A stretch of 64,000 nt of DNA from Leptospira neocaledonica (GTDB lineage Bacteria > Spirochaetota > Leptospiria > Leptospirales > Leptospiraceae), in the NCBI RefSeq assembly GCF_002812205.1, contig NZ_NPEA01000004.1:186001-250000 (forward strand), in the 5' to 3' direction. This document shows, in pieces, positions 41,606 to 51,507 of the stretch. Each line of letters starts with the position of its first letter. The stretch's first letter is position 1. The translations under genes and the position numbers were made by a program. Below the pieces are notes generated by a model that saw only the letters and a list, made by a program, of their open reading frames with translations, ran no database searches and was not told the DNA's origin.

Positions 41606-43011
41606 AACATTTCTACGTTGCCATTCGATTTCGGACCAAGAACTTTCTATTATTTATAAAGAGACATTTTCAGATCCTAAGAGAGCTCAGAAGTAACGAA
41701 GAATTTATCCGATCCGCTTACTTCGAAGTGTATTTAATCCTCAGATATCTTTTTCCATTCTTATTCGTAGTTTATATTCCCTTTGCCGTCCTAGATTGGA
41801 CCGACTTTCTCAAAAACTCCGGATATTTTCCTCTCTTAATTTATAACTCTGTTTTTATTCCAGGCTGTTTTCTTTTTACCGCTCTTTTGAATTTTCCCAT
41901 TCTAAAAAGTGAAAACAGTAGAAGATGGCTCACGGTAGCAGGAACCTTATTCTTAACGTCCGCAGGCACGGCGATGAACCTGCTCATCTTTCAATTTGGG
42001 ACGGATATTTCCTTATTCGCATTTACTCAATTAGGAATAGCCGTTCTTCTTCGTTATCCTGATAAAACGAAGAAAATTATCTATTTCACAAATTACGCAG
42101 TGTTCTTCGCTGCTATGTTTTGGTTGGGCAAGAACTCGTCCTTTTTGATCCAAAATTTTTTCTTCACAATGGTCATGACTATCCTATTGGACCTGATCAG
42201 TTTTCTTACTAAGGTTAATTCATTTCATAAGGAACAATCTATCCGAGATCTGAATCGGAAATTGGTAATGGAATCGATCAGAAAATCTGAAATTTTAAGA
42301 ATCGCAATCCATGATCTCAAAAGTCCTGTCACAGGAATCTTAAGTTTAGTAGGTCTTTATACGAGAGAACCGAGCCATATTTCTCCTTCTAATAAGATCG
42401 CTTCTTCCTATGCAGATCCTCCTGAAATTCTGGATCATATCGATAGAACTTCTCGTAAAATTTTAGAATCGATAGAAGACGTTTTATATCTCGCAAGTTC
42501 CGGTGACATAGAAACCATCGAGAACCAAACCCAAAAATTAGATCCGGAGTTATTATTAAAATCGGTAGCATGTAATCTAAACTTCTTATTCTCCTCAAAA
42601 AACATAAAGGTAAGAGATGAACTATCAGAGCACAATATTTACTTTCAGGCAAATCCGCAAATATTGTATAGAGTATTCGATAATCTTTTAAGTAACGCCG
42701 CCAAATTTTCTCCGGAAAGTTCAGAAATTTCCCTCAAAAGCGAACTCGTTTCGGAATTACATGAAAAAATCCTAATCATCAAAATAGAAGATTCAGGACC
42801 AGGGTTCCAACCCGAAGACGAAAAAAATATGTTCAGGGAATTTTCCATTCTCTCTGCAAAACCTACTGGCTCCGAATCTTCTAGTGGGATCGGACTAGCA
42901 TTAGCTAAAAAATTATTAGATAGAATGGGAATCCGTATTCGCCTAGGCAATTCCGAAACACTCGGAGGAGCCAAGGTAATATTAGAATTTCCGCAATCAA
43001 AAGCGAAATAG
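41602..43011 (+). CDS. Membrane sensor histidine kinase (HisKA/HATPase_c)
   Basis: 469 residues, GTG start overlapping the response-regulator stop. Five or six membrane helices (about 45-205), then a HisKA dimerisation domain with His237 in AIHDLKSPVTG, N-box NLLSNAAKFSPESSEI, G1 EDSGPGF and G2 SGIGLALAKKLL. It should autophosphorylate and pass phosphate to the LytTR regulator. Pairing of LytTR with a HisKA kinase, rather than the LytS/His_kinase type, is less common. No extracellular sensor domain is obvious; sensing may be within the membrane. Confidence 0.92.
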   Translation: MKHFYVAIRFRTKNFLLFIKRHFQILRELRSNEEFIRSAYFEVYLILRYLFPFLFVVYIPFAVLDWTDFLKNSGYFPLLIYNSVFIPGCFLFTALLNFPILKSENSRRWLTVAGTLFLTSAGTAMNLLIFQFGTDISLFAFTQLGIAVLLRYPDKTKKIIYFTNYAVFFAAMFWLGKNSSFLIQNFFFTMVMTILLDLISFLTKVNSFHKEQSIRDLNRKLVMESIRKSEILRIAIHDLKSPVTGILSLVGLYTREPSHISPSNKIASSYADPPEILDHIDRTSRKILESIEDVLYLASSGDIETIENQTQKLDPELLLKSVACNLNFLFSSKNIKVRDELSEHNIYFQANPQILYRVFDNLLSNAAKFSPESSEISLKSELVSELHEKILIIKIEDSGPGFQPEDEKNMFREFSILSAKPTGSESSSGIGLALAKKLLDRMGIRIRLGNSETLGGAKVILEFPQSKAK

Positions 43012-43038
43012 GGAGTTAAGAACTGGAGGCAAATCAAA

Positions 43039-44448
43039 ATGAAAGATGTGAAGAGAATATGGTTAGGGGGAATAGTACTAGCGTTATCCGTAACGTCATT
43101 CTACTGTAGTCCCAACCAAAATACGAACAATGCACAAGACCTGGCTTTATTAGGAGGACTTTTAGAAACTCCGGAAAAAGGTGCGGGGAATCTGGCTGGA
43201 TTAGATAACACGGATCCGAAAGCCCAGAATATTTTGGACGATCTAACGAGCGTTGTCTATGGTTCCTACGATGTAGTATACATTCCGGGAGCAGTATGCA
43301 GCAACGGAACACCTTATAAAATATTCGTGGATCGTGCTGATGGGATCTTGGATTGGATTTTAGGATATTCGAGCAGACTGTTGGTATATCTAGAACCTGG
43401 AGGAGCATGTTGGGATTACGAAAGTTGCACAGGGCAAACTGGTATCAGAGGAGCTGCAAATCCGAACGGTATTCCTGATAACCACATGAACTTCGGAGCG
43501 TTTATAGATCCGAATGTTCCTGGCGGAAGTCCGAATGCGGTAATCTCTCCGATCATATTAAGAAACCATCCGACTGGACAAAACGTTAAGACTTCTAATT
43601 GGAATAAGGTCTTTCTTCCATACTGCACCGGAGATGTGTATGCTGGTAATAAGGTCGCGACATATTCTGATCCTACCGGACAGAATCCTCCGATTACCTA
43701 TCGCCACGTAGGCGCTAAGAATATGGAGCTGGTTATCAATTGGCTGAAGAATAACTTTAATAAGCCAAAAGAGATGCTCGTATCCGGATGTAGCGCAGGT
43801 GGAGCCGGATCTTTGATCAATTATCACTTCATTAGAAAAGCTTTAAGTCCTTCCAAAAGTTATCTATTGAATGATTCAGGCCCTATATTCCCTGCCCCTG
43901 GGTTTGGGAACCAATGGCCTTTGCATCAAAAGATCAAAGACGCTTGGAATACAGAGTATTTTATCGGTAAGGCCCAGCCGGATTTCCCTTCCGTGGATAT
44001 CCGTGCGGATTATGGGAAGATCAGCGAGGCACTAGCCCAAAAATATCCGAGCGACAAATTGGCGATCACTCTATTCAGAAGGGATGCCAATTATTCCATG
44101 TATTCTTATGCAAGATTCTATGGATTGGATGAAAACAATCCGGCGGATAAGGAATACATCATTTCTACTCTATGGGGTCAAGACATCGAGAATTTGAAGG
44201 CTCAATACGATAGGTATCCGAATCTCGAATACTTTATACCGTATTACAGAAGTATCAATGATAGCCATTGTACTTCTATTGTGGAATTTACCGGAACAGA
44301 GATAGAAAATACCGGAATTACACTCGGGACCTTCATTAACGATTATCTGTTAGGAAGTTCTACGTTCAGAAGTTTCTTCGAAAGTGTGAATCCAAACGAT
44401 GCAAACGTAACGAATTTCTGGTTCGCGTTAGTTAATCTCTTACTATGA
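43039..44448 (+). CDS. Pectin acetylesterase/Notum-like lipoprotein
   Basis: 469 residues, lipoprotein signal (SFYC, Cys23). Alpha/beta hydrolase of the pectinacetylesterase family: LEPGGACWDYESCTG (oxyanion loop and conserved Trp-Cys region), nucleophile elbow VSGCSAGGAGS, and the catalytic His in INDSHCTS. Family members remove acetyl (plants) or palmitoleate (animal Notum) groups; the bacterial substrate is unknown. GGAGG lies 10 bp before the ATG. It follows the kinase gene by 27 bp and could be in the same transcript. Confidence 0.83.
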   Translation: MKDVKRIWLGGIVLALSVTSFYCSPNQNTNNAQDLALLGGLLETPEKGAGNLAGLDNTDPKAQNILDDLTSVVYGSYDVVYIPGAVCSNGTPYKIFVDRADGILDWILGYSSRLLVYLEPGGACWDYESCTGQTGIRGAANPNGIPDNHMNFGAFIDPNVPGGSPNAVISPIILRNHPTGQNVKTSNWNKVFLPYCTGDVYAGNKVATYSDPTGQNPPITYRHVGAKNMELVINWLKNNFNKPKEMLVSGCSAGGAGSLINYHFIRKALSPSKSYLLNDSGPIFPAPGFGNQWPLHQKIKDAWNTEYFIGKAQPDFPSVDIRADYGKISEALAQKYPSDKLAITLFRRDANYSMYSYARFYGLDENNPADKEYIISTLWGQDIENLKAQYDRYPNLEYFIPYYRSINDSHCTSIVEFTGTEIENTGITLGTFINDYLLGSSTFRSFFESVNPNDANVTNFWFALVNLLL

Positions 44449-44458
44449 TCTCTCGGAA

Positions 44459-44488
44459 GAAGGCGGTGAATGCCGCCTTCTTTTTTTT
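44459..44488 (+). terminator. Rho-independent terminator
   Basis: GAAGGCGG and CCGCCTTC pair around TGAATG and are followed by eight T. It ends the pectin-acetylesterase-like gene, possibly also the two-component operon. Confidence 0.92.
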
Positions 44489-44497
44489 CATTAATCC

Positions 44498-45379
44498 TTA
44501 AGCCGCTTTTTCTTCTTTTAGTGGAACTACATAGCCCCAGAAAAGAGCCATCGCTATTCCCGCAATGTACATCCAAATACTGAAGATCGCAGAAGGAAGA
44601 GCCACCTTAGGTCCAAAAAATTGGATCGCAAGAGTCATACCGAGAGTGGTATTCTGGATCGCAACTTCGATAGAGATCGTTCTTGCCTGCTTCTCCGCAA
44701 TCCCAAGTACCTTAGGAAAAAGATAACCTGCTATAAATCCGAATGTATTATGAAGAATGACCGCAAGTCCTACTAAAAGAACCATTTCTATAAAATTGTC
44801 TCTGTTCTTATACGTTACAAAAGCAACTACGAAAACCAAGAAGAGAATCGAGAAAATTTTATAAGGAGTTTCAATCTTCTGAGCAATATTAGGAAACTTA
44901 TGTTTTACTGCCATACCTATGGAAATCGGAAGCACTATAATCACTACAACAGTTTTGAGCATCTCCACAAAAGAGATCTGCATTACACTTGCGCCGGTTG
45001 GGTCCAATAAGGAACCGAAAAATGTAACAATCACCGGAGTAAGCAATGGACAAAGAAGTGTAGAGAGTGCAGTGATCACAACTGCAAGAGCAACATCTCC
45101 CTTTGCCAAATAATTAACCAAATTAGAAGTAGTTCCGCTAGGGCAAGATCCCACAAGAATAACGCCTAACGCGAGTTCGTATTCCAAACCTAAGATCAAT
45201 ACAACTGCGTAAGCAGCCAAAGGCATAATCACAAAATGACCCAAGGTACCGACCAAGGTTTGGAGAGGAGTTGTAAAAATCCGCCTAAAGTCTCCGATTG
45301 CCAGCCCGAAACCCATTCCGAGCATTACGATTGCTAAAAGAGCCGGAAGTAGCCCCTTTTCGACTGCACCTAATTGCAT
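44498..45379 (-). CDS. BASS-family transporter, second copy
   Basis: 293 residues, about nine or ten membrane helices. Same family as the gene at 16661 but clearly divergent. Motifs: GSCPSGTTSNLVNY and EVAIQNTTLGMTLA. AAGGAG precedes the ATG. Convergent with the pectin-acetylesterase-like gene. Substrate (organic anion) unknown. No sigma-54 promoter is seen upstream, unlike the copy at 16661. The 260-bp gap upstream (45380-45638) shows no gene. Confidence 0.9.
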   Translation of the reverse strand: MQLGAVEKGLLPALLAIVMLGMGFGLAIGDFRRIFTTPLQTLVGTLGHFVIMPLAAYAVVLILGLEYELALGVILVGSCPSGTTSNLVNYLAKGDVALAVVITALSTLLCPLLTPVIVTFFGSLLDPTGASVMQISFVEMLKTVVVIIVLPISIGMAVKHKFPNIAQKIETPYKIFSILFLVFVVAFVTYKNRDNFIEMVLLVGLAVILHNTFGFIAGYLFPKVLGIAEKQARTISIEVAIQNTTLGMTLAIQFFGPKVALPSAIFSIWMYIAGIAMALFWGYVVPLKEEKAA

Positions 45380-45638
45380 GTTTCTCTCCTTAACATAACA
45401 CCTGTTTTATTATTTTTATCTCCGAGAAGAATCTCGGATTTTCTTTCCGGAAACGTATCTTACTGACCGGAAAGCCCTGGTATGAAAAGCTTTTTTTCTC
45501 ATCGATCCAAAGAGGTTTCTAATCCCAAAGCCCTAGAGTTTTAATCAAATTGTCAAAAGAAAACAACTCGGATCTATTTTATAGAAGTATTAGATCCGGA
45601 TGGGCAGAAAATTGCGATCGTCAAAAAGACAATTTATA

Positions 45639-47609
45639 TTAGGAAACTGAATCCTTCTTTCCCCATAACTTCAAAACTATAAGTCCCGAAATTACTCCGA
45701 ATATAAGGAAGATACCGCCTAATGAATATTTCAATTGTAGAATATAGCCTATACCAAAAAGCCAAGCATATAAGGAGAAGATTGCTAATAACCAGATCCG
45801 AATTCGGGAATAGAATTTTTTACGAGCAGAAACTCCACCCCATTTTCCCCAGAAACCGAAAGGGTGTAACTTAGCCACAAATGCATCTAACACCTGATCC
45901 GGAACGGGAGCAGTCAAGAAGGTCACTAAAATAGAAACGATCACACTTCCTAATGCAGTGAAGAATAAAAGATAATCTGCGTTTACATCCGGATATACTT
46001 TATATAAAATTAATGAAAGAACGAGAGCAGTTCCCATTCCGGATAATTCTGTCCATGCGTTTGGTCTCCACCAGATCCATCTTAAGATTTGAGGTAAACC
46101 TAAACCGGAGGCCATTGCCAAGAAAAACTTCCAAGCAGATGCAATAGAGTTCATCTGAGTTGCAACTAAGATAGCAATCCCTGCCATGAGAACTACTGCG
46201 ATCCTTCCTGCAATGACTGTTTCTTTATTTCCTGCATTCGGTTTTAAAAATCTTAAATATAGATCGTTCACTAGATAGCTGGCACCCCAGTTAATATGAG
46301 TGTCCGCAGTGGACATGAACGCGGCCATCAAACTCACGAACACCAATCCCAAACAACCTGCAGGTAAAACGATTTTCATAAGCACTGGATACGCGATCTC
46401 TCTATCGGATTGAACAACCACACCTTCCGGTTGAAATAGATCCGCATCTTGTAAAGGAAATACTACCAAACATACCAACCCAGTCAGTACCCAAGGCCAG
46501 GTGCGTAAAATAAAGTTTGCGATATTAAACCAAAGAGAACCTAGTTCCGCATCCTTAGGAGTTTTTGCAGTATGTAATCTTTGAGCTAAATATCCGGATC
46601 CGTCTGAATGATATTGGATCCACCATTGCACACCGATGAATATTAGAAAAACTTGAAGAGGAAGTCCATGCTCTTCTTCCCCTATCCTTGGCCAAAATGA
46701 AACGATAGATTCTGATTTTCCTGGATATAATATTTCTAATTTGGAATATAGACCTTCTAAGCCGCCCACGTATTGGATCGCAAAAATCGCAAATACGATT
46801 GCACCGCCTATTCCCAAAGCAAACTGGAATAAGTCAGTCAGGATTACTCCTTGGATCCCACCCATACTGCTATAAAACACTACAACTGAGAAAAGAATAA
46901 GAACTGTGAGTGTAGTATTCAAATCTCCTAATATTAGAAAGTTCGGCCAGGCTTCCGAGATGGATCCGAAAACTTCTGCACCGAGTAATACGTTCCAATC
47001 CAAGAAGGGAGCAGTGATCTTGGACATTGCCTTAAAGACCCAGCCCAATATGATGGAATTAAAAAGAATACTTAAGAAGAAAGCCTTGGAGGCCCTGAGT
47101 ATCGCGGCACCCGTTCCGGAGTATCGTAATTCTACGAATTCTACATCCGTAAGAACTTCTGCCTTTCTCCAAGAAGCTGCAAAGAATACCGTAATAATCA
47201 AATAACCGATTGCCCAGCTCCACCAAAGCCAGTTCCCGCCAACCCCGTCCATGGCCACCATTCCTGTGATGACCAAAGGAGTGTCCGCAGCAAATGTGGT
47301 CGCCACCATAGAAGTTCCGAGCCACCACCAAGGAAGTTTTCTGTCTGCGACGAAGTAGGAGCTCAAACTTTCTCCGGCCTTAGAGGAAAGAAGAAGCCCA
47401 GCCGAAAAAGCGAAAATGATATAGGCTAAGATTAGATACCAATCGATAGGAGAAAAAATGGGGCCCCCCTTCTCCCGAAGAAGGGAGAACTCTCCATAAA
47501 GATCGGCCGACTTTCCCTGAAAACAAGGATTCTTTCCCTTCCTTCTTATTTGATTTCTCTTGATCCCCGCTCCGAGCCCAAAAAGATGGTAGGCAGCGAT
47601 GGCAAACAT
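45639..47609 (-). CDS. Sodium:solute symporter (SSS) family transporter
   Basis: 656 residues as the ATG-started frame; about 13-14 membrane helices. SSS motifs: [42 protein letters not shown] and [21 protein letters not shown]. Substrate unknown (sugar, amino acid or organic acid). The first 50 residues, before [10 protein letters not shown], look unlike a membrane protein and would overlap the 5' end of lysC by 11 bp. No ATG, GTG or TTG lies in frame between that ATG and the domain start, but an ATT at the IFSPIDWY position is preceded by AAGGGGG and could be the true start. Confidence 0.85.
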   Translation of the reverse strand: MFAIAAYHLFGLGAGIKRNQIRRKGKNPCFQGKSADLYGEFSLLREKGGPIFSPIDWYLILAYIIFAFSAGLLLSSKAGESLSSYFVADRKLPWWWLGTSMVATTFAADTPLVITGMVAMDGVGGNWLWWSWAIGYLIITVFFAASWRKAEVLTDVEFVELRYSGTGAAILRASKAFFLSILFNSIILGWVFKAMSKITAPFLDWNVLLGAEVFGSISEAWPNFLILGDLNTTLTVLILFSVVVFYSSMGGIQGVILTDLFQFALGIGGAIVFAIFAIQYVGGLEGLYSKLEILYPGKSESIVSFWPRIGEEEHGLPLQVFLIFIGVQWWIQYHSDGSGYLAQRLHTAKTPKDAELGSLWFNIANFILRTWPWVLTGLVCLVVFPLQDADLFQPEGVVVQSDREIAYPVLMKIVLPAGCLGLVFVSLMAAFMSTADTHINWGASYLVNDLYLRFLKPNAGNKETVIAGRIAVVLMAGIAILVATQMNSIASAWKFFLAMASGLGLPQILRWIWWRPNAWTELSGMGTALVLSLILYKVYPDVNADYLLFFTALGSVIVSILVTFLTAPVPDQVLDAFVAKLHPFGFWGKWGGVSARKKFYSRIRIWLLAIFSLYAWLFGIGYILQLKYSLGGIFLIFGVISGLIVLKLWGKKDSVS

Positions 47610-48822
47610 AATCGTTCAAAAGTACGGGGGAACATCTGTAGGATCTCCTGATCGCATCCGGAACGTAGCCGGAAGAATTAAACGTTATCATGAAGAAGGC
47701 AACCATGTTGTCGTAGTCGTTTCCGCAATGGGGCATACTACGGACGAGCTAGTGGATCTTGCCGATAAGATCACCAAAAATCCTCCGAAGAGAGAGATGG
47801 ACATGTTATTGTCTACCGGAGAGCAGGTTTCGATCGCTCTTCTTGCAATGGCTCTTTGGGAAGCTGGAGTTCCTGCAAAATCATTCACAGGTTCTCAGAT
47901 CAAGATGATCACTGATGGGAACTTCTCCAATGCAAAGATCCAAGGAGTGGATCGTTCTAGAATAGATGCGGCGTTAAACGAAGGGAACGTCGTGATCGTA
48001 GCAGGCTTCCAAGGGATAGATCAAAACGAAAATATCACTACCTTGGGAAGAGGTGGCTCGGATACTTCTGCGGTAGCGTTAGCTGCTGTGCTTGGCGCAA
48101 AAGAATGTGAAATTTATACAGATGTGGACGGAGTTTATACTGCGGACCCAAGAGTGGTTCCCCAAGCCACGAAACATTCTCAAATCACTTATGAGGAAAT
48201 GTTGGAACTCGCAAGCTTAGGCGCAGGCGTTCTTCATTCCAGAAGTGTGGAATTAGGAATGAACTATGACGTGGTAATTCATGTACGTTCCAGCTTTAAT
48301 AATAATCCGGGGACTTTGGTTGTAAACGAGGACAAAATTATGGAAAAATTGAAAGTAAGCGGAGTTACCGCAAAGAACGACCAAGCCAGAATTACAATCG
48401 CGGATGTTCCAGATAAACCTGGACTTGCCGCAGTTCTATTCGGAGACTTAAGCTCTAAAGACATTCTTGTAGATGTGATCGTTCAATCTTCTCCTTATAA
48501 TGGAAGAAACACAATTTCTTTCACAGTTCCTAAAAAAGACCTAGGCCAAGCTCTTCCTATTTTGGAATCCTTCTCTAATTCTCAAGGAGCCAAAAAGCCT
48601 GAGATTAACGAGGAGATTTCTATCGTTTCTGCAGTAGGCATAGGCATGAAATCCCATGTAGGTGTGGCTGCTCAAATGTTCAAAGCTTTGGCGGAAAAAG
48701 AGATCAATATTGAAATGATCTCCACTTCTGAGATTAAAATCTCCTGTGTAATACCAAGAATTCATGCAGAAATTGCCGTAAACAAGATCCACGAGACCTT
48801 CGGGCTGTCGAAAAACGGTTGA
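47599..48822 (+). CDS. lysC: Aspartate kinase
   Basis: 407 residues. First step of lysine, threonine and methionine synthesis. KYGGTS at the N-terminus, [13 protein letters not shown] and [12 protein letters not shown] in the kinase domain, then two ACT domains (from about 260) for feedback control. TAGG lies before the ATG. Divergent from the symporter gene with overlapping annotated 5' ends. The SurA-like gene follows by 31 bp and may be co-transcribed. Confidence 0.95.
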   Translation: MANIIVQKYGGTSVGSPDRIRNVAGRIKRYHEEGNHVVVVVSAMGHTTDELVDLADKITKNPPKREMDMLLSTGEQVSIALLAMALWEAGVPAKSFTGSQIKMITDGNFSNAKIQGVDRSRIDAALNEGNVVIVAGFQGIDQNENITTLGRGGSDTSAVALAAVLGAKECEIYTDVDGVYTADPRVVPQATKHSQITYEEMLELASLGAGVLHSRSVELGMNYDVVIHVRSSFNNNPGTLVVNEDKIMEKLKVSGVTAKNDQARITIADVPDKPGLAAVLFGDLSSKDILVDVIVQSSPYNGRNTISFTVPKKDLGQALPILESFSNSQGAKKPEINEEISIVSAVGIGMKSHVGVAAQMFKALAEKEINIEMISTSEIKISCVIPRIHAEIAVNKIHETFGLSKNG

Positions 48823-48853
48823 ACAGGAGAGGATCGGGAACATCCTTTTCCCT

Positions 48854-49909
48854 GTGTTAGGAATTTTTCCCGGATCCTCAGCTTCATTTTCGCGTAAATT
48901 CGCCTTATTCTCCGGTATAGTTTCTCTAAGTGTATTCACTTCAGAGATACGGCCTGCTGAATCCTTGAATAGGATTATCGCAACCGTCGGAAACCAGTCC
49001 ATCAGCGAATTGGATTTTGACGACGCCCAAGATAAATACCAAAGGCTTACCAAGTACCTCAAAAACGAGGACATGAGAAAATCTCTCCGCACTAGAATCA
49101 TAGATTTCTTGATAGATAGAGCTGTAGTGGATTCTATTTCCGAAGACGAATCCATTCAGGTGAACGAAAAAAGATTAGAGAGCGAGATCGAAAAAAGAAT
49201 GGAGTTTATGGGGATCACTTCTCGTAAACAATTCGAAAAGGCGGTCGAATCCAGCTCCGGAATGTCTTATGAATTATGGTATACGGAACTTCCATACCAA
49301 ATCAAAAAAACTCAGCTCATGCAGTACAAGGTGCCAAACCACCCTCCTTCCGATAAAGATATCCGTGCATGGTATGCTCAGAATAGAGAAAAAGTAGGAT
49401 TCGAAGTACAATACAGACAGATCGCAATCTCTCCTAATAATGATTCCATTACGGAAGAATCCAGAATCCACAAAGAAGCAACCGAGATTAAAAAAAGCGT
49501 TTTATCCGATCCCGCGTCCTTCGGCTTGATCGCAGGTTCTCCCAGAAATACCGATGCAGGCTTAAGAGCCAGAAAAGGACTTATCGATTGGATCTCTTCT
49601 TTCGAATTATATAAAACAAACCGTTCCGTTGCTGTGGCATTATCCTCAGTACCTGTCGGTTCCGTTTCAGAAGTATTCAGAGACGAAAGAAAACGTTATT
49701 GTATCGTTAAAGTAGAAGGTAAAAGACCTACACCTTTGGAAAACGTACGCCAAGGAATTGTAAATCTTCTCAGCCGTGAAAAAGAAGATGAAAATTTTAT
49801 AAAATGGGTAAGAGAATCCAGGTCAACTGTGCCGATACAGATCTTCGACGAAGCGTATAAAAAAGAGAATAAGATCCCGGACCAACAAGAACATTTCAAC
49901 TTGGATTAA
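48854..49909 (+). CDS. SurA-like peptidyl-prolyl isomerase/periplasmic chaperone
   Basis: 351 residues, GTG start, short hydrophobic N-terminal signal ([14 protein letters not shown]). An N-terminal SurA-type helical domain ([21 protein letters not shown], then [15 protein letters not shown]) is followed by a parvulin-like region ([40 protein letters not shown]). It likely escorts outer-membrane proteins in the periplasm. The parvulin domain looks degenerate. Start uncertain: a GGAGAGG sequence lies about 20 bp upstream of the GTG. Confidence 0.8.
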   Translation: MLGIFPGSSASFSRKFALFSGIVSLSVFTSEIRPAESLNRIIATVGNQSISELDFDDAQDKYQRLTKYLKNEDMRKSLRTRIIDFLIDRAVVDSISEDESIQVNEKRLESEIEKRMEFMGITSRKQFEKAVESSSGMSYELWYTELPYQIKKTQLMQYKVPNHPPSDKDIRAWYAQNREKVGFEVQYRQIAISPNNDSITEESRIHKEATEIKKSVLSDPASFGLIAGSPRNTDAGLRARKGLIDWISSFELYKTNRSVAVALSSVPVGSVSEVFRDERKRYCIVKVEGKRPTPLENVRQGIVNLLSREKEDENFIKWVRESRSTVPIQIFDEAYKKENKIPDQQEHFNLD

Positions 49910-49947
49910 GTTCGGAAATTCGAAGCGAAACGGATCTCGAACAAAAT

Positions 49948-51507
49948 ATGAAATATCCTCCCCAAGCAGTCGTATTTTATCGTCCCGAAGATCTTATTTC
50001 CGTAAAGGGAAATATAGATCAGCAGACATCTCTTCTGTATTTAGAACTTACTCTTAAGAAATTATCCTCCGTCTTAAAAAATATCCCAGTATATTCTAAT
50101 CGAAAATTCGGGGCAATTGATGAAGTTAAAAAGATCTGCAGCAAATTAGAATATTCTGATTTTATAATTTTAGAATCCGGATCGGAAACCGAATTTTTCT
50201 CTAAAATCTGTGAAGCGCTCCCCGCCTCCAGGACTGGAGATCCGGAATGGGATGAGACCTGCTTTTTGGTTTTCGACGGATTTGCGCCTATATTGGACCA
50301 TACTCTTACGGAAGAATTGATACTTCGTCATGAAAAATATCTGGCACAGTATTCTTATTCGGAAAATCTTCCTCCAGGTATTGTGCCTAGAATTCTTTCC
50401 AGAGAATTTGTAAGAAGTCTTCCGACAGGTTATGCAGGCGGAACCCAGGACTTTTTAGCCAAGAATATCAATCAATTCGATACAGAAATTTTTTATACAT
50501 CTCCTGATATCCGACAATGGAGATTAGACTTCTCCTCAAATAATCCTAGATCGTTCAGACTTTTATCTTCTTTTTTAAAGGAGAAGGAAAACTGGAAGTA
50601 TGATGAAATCCAATCCTTTCTGATCTCCCGTCCTGAAATATTTCGCTCCGCTCCTAGTTATTACGAAATAGAATTGTATAGAGGCTGCGAATACGAATGT
50701 AATTTTTGCCCTAGACAAAATCTAAAACCGGAAGAAGATAATATCACTTTAGATCCTCGGATCTTAGACAAACTTTTATCCCAAGCGGAAACTTTAGGAC
50801 TCCCTTATAGTGTATGTTTCGGTGGATTGGGAGAACCTAGTCTCCATCCGAATTTTTCAGAGTTAGTCCAAAAGTCTCTGACCTCTCCGAATCTAAAAGA
50901 ACTGTTTATCGAATCCGCTTTGTATGGTGATCTCTCCGATTTTATTAAAATGCTTTCTTCTTTAAAAGAAGAAGAAAAGAAGAAGATCGCGTTGATCGTA
51001 AATCTAACCACCAGAGACAAAAAAGTTTATTCCGGACTTTATGGGAAAGACAACCTTGACAAGGTTTTACAAAATCTGACGGCAATTTCTCAGGTCTTAC
51101 CTAAATCTTCTATCCATTTGCAATTCCTAAAAATCCAAGAAATAGATACGGAATTGGATTCCTGGTATGAACAGGCCCAAAAAGAAGGATACGAGATCAT
51201 TTTACAAAAATATAATTCTTACTCGGATATTCTTCCTCAAAGGAGAGCCTCGGATCTTACACCTTTAGGTAGAGATTTTTGCTGGCATATCTCCAGAGAT
51301 CTATATTTAAATGCGGACGGCCAAGTTTCTATCTGCAAACAAACTCCCGGTTCCAAAAAACATTCTATCGGAAATTTAAATCAAGACTCCTTGGAACAGA
51401 TTTGGGCAAAAGGAAATCCATTTTTCACTTCTTCTGCAAAAGGAGAACATGAAACCATTCCTGCCCCTTGTATTTCCTGCGATGAGTGGTATACATTTAA
51501 CGCCTAA
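49948..51507 (+). CDS. Spiro-SPASM radical-SAM protein
   Basis: 519 residues. After a 240-residue N-terminal domain without a clear family comes a radical-SAM domain with the Fe-S/SAM cluster motif C247-x3-C251-x2-C254 (RGCEYECNFCP) and GGLGEPSLHP. A SPASM-like C-terminus binds auxiliary clusters: CWHISRDLYLNADGQVSICKQ and CISCDEW. It matches the spirochaete-specific spiro-SPASM family, normally found next to a cytidylyltransferase gene, as here. Reaction unknown; it may modify a sugar or peptide. Confidence 0.88.
   Translation: MKYPPQAVVFYRPEDLISVKGNIDQQTSLLYLELTLKKLSSVLKNIPVYSNRKFGAIDEVKKICSKLEYSDFIILESGSETEFFSKICEALPASRTGDPEWDETCFLVFDGFAPILDHTLTEELILRHEKYLAQYSYSENLPPGIVPRILSREFVRSLPTGYAGGTQDFLAKNINQFDTEIFYTSPDIRQWRLDFSSNNPRSFRLLSSFLKEKENWKYDEIQSFLISRPEIFRSAPSYYEIELYRGCEYECNFCPRQNLKPEEDNITLDPRILDKLLSQAETLGLPYSVCFGGLGEPSLHPNFSELVQKSLTSPNLKELFIESALYGDLSDFIKMLSSLKEEEKKKIALIVNLTTRDKKVYSGLYGKDNLDKVLQNLTAISQVLPKSSIHLQFLKIQEIDTELDSWYEQAQKEGYEIILQKYNSYSDILPQRRASDLTPLGRDFCWHISRDLYLNADGQVSICKQTPGSKKHSIGNLNQDSLEQIWAKGNPFFTSSAKGEHETIPAPCISCDEWYTFNA

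Noticed and set aside
48541..49155. 204-codon minus-strand frame across lysC and the SurA-like gene
   Set aside because: Shadow frame across two well-supported genes; no motifs.
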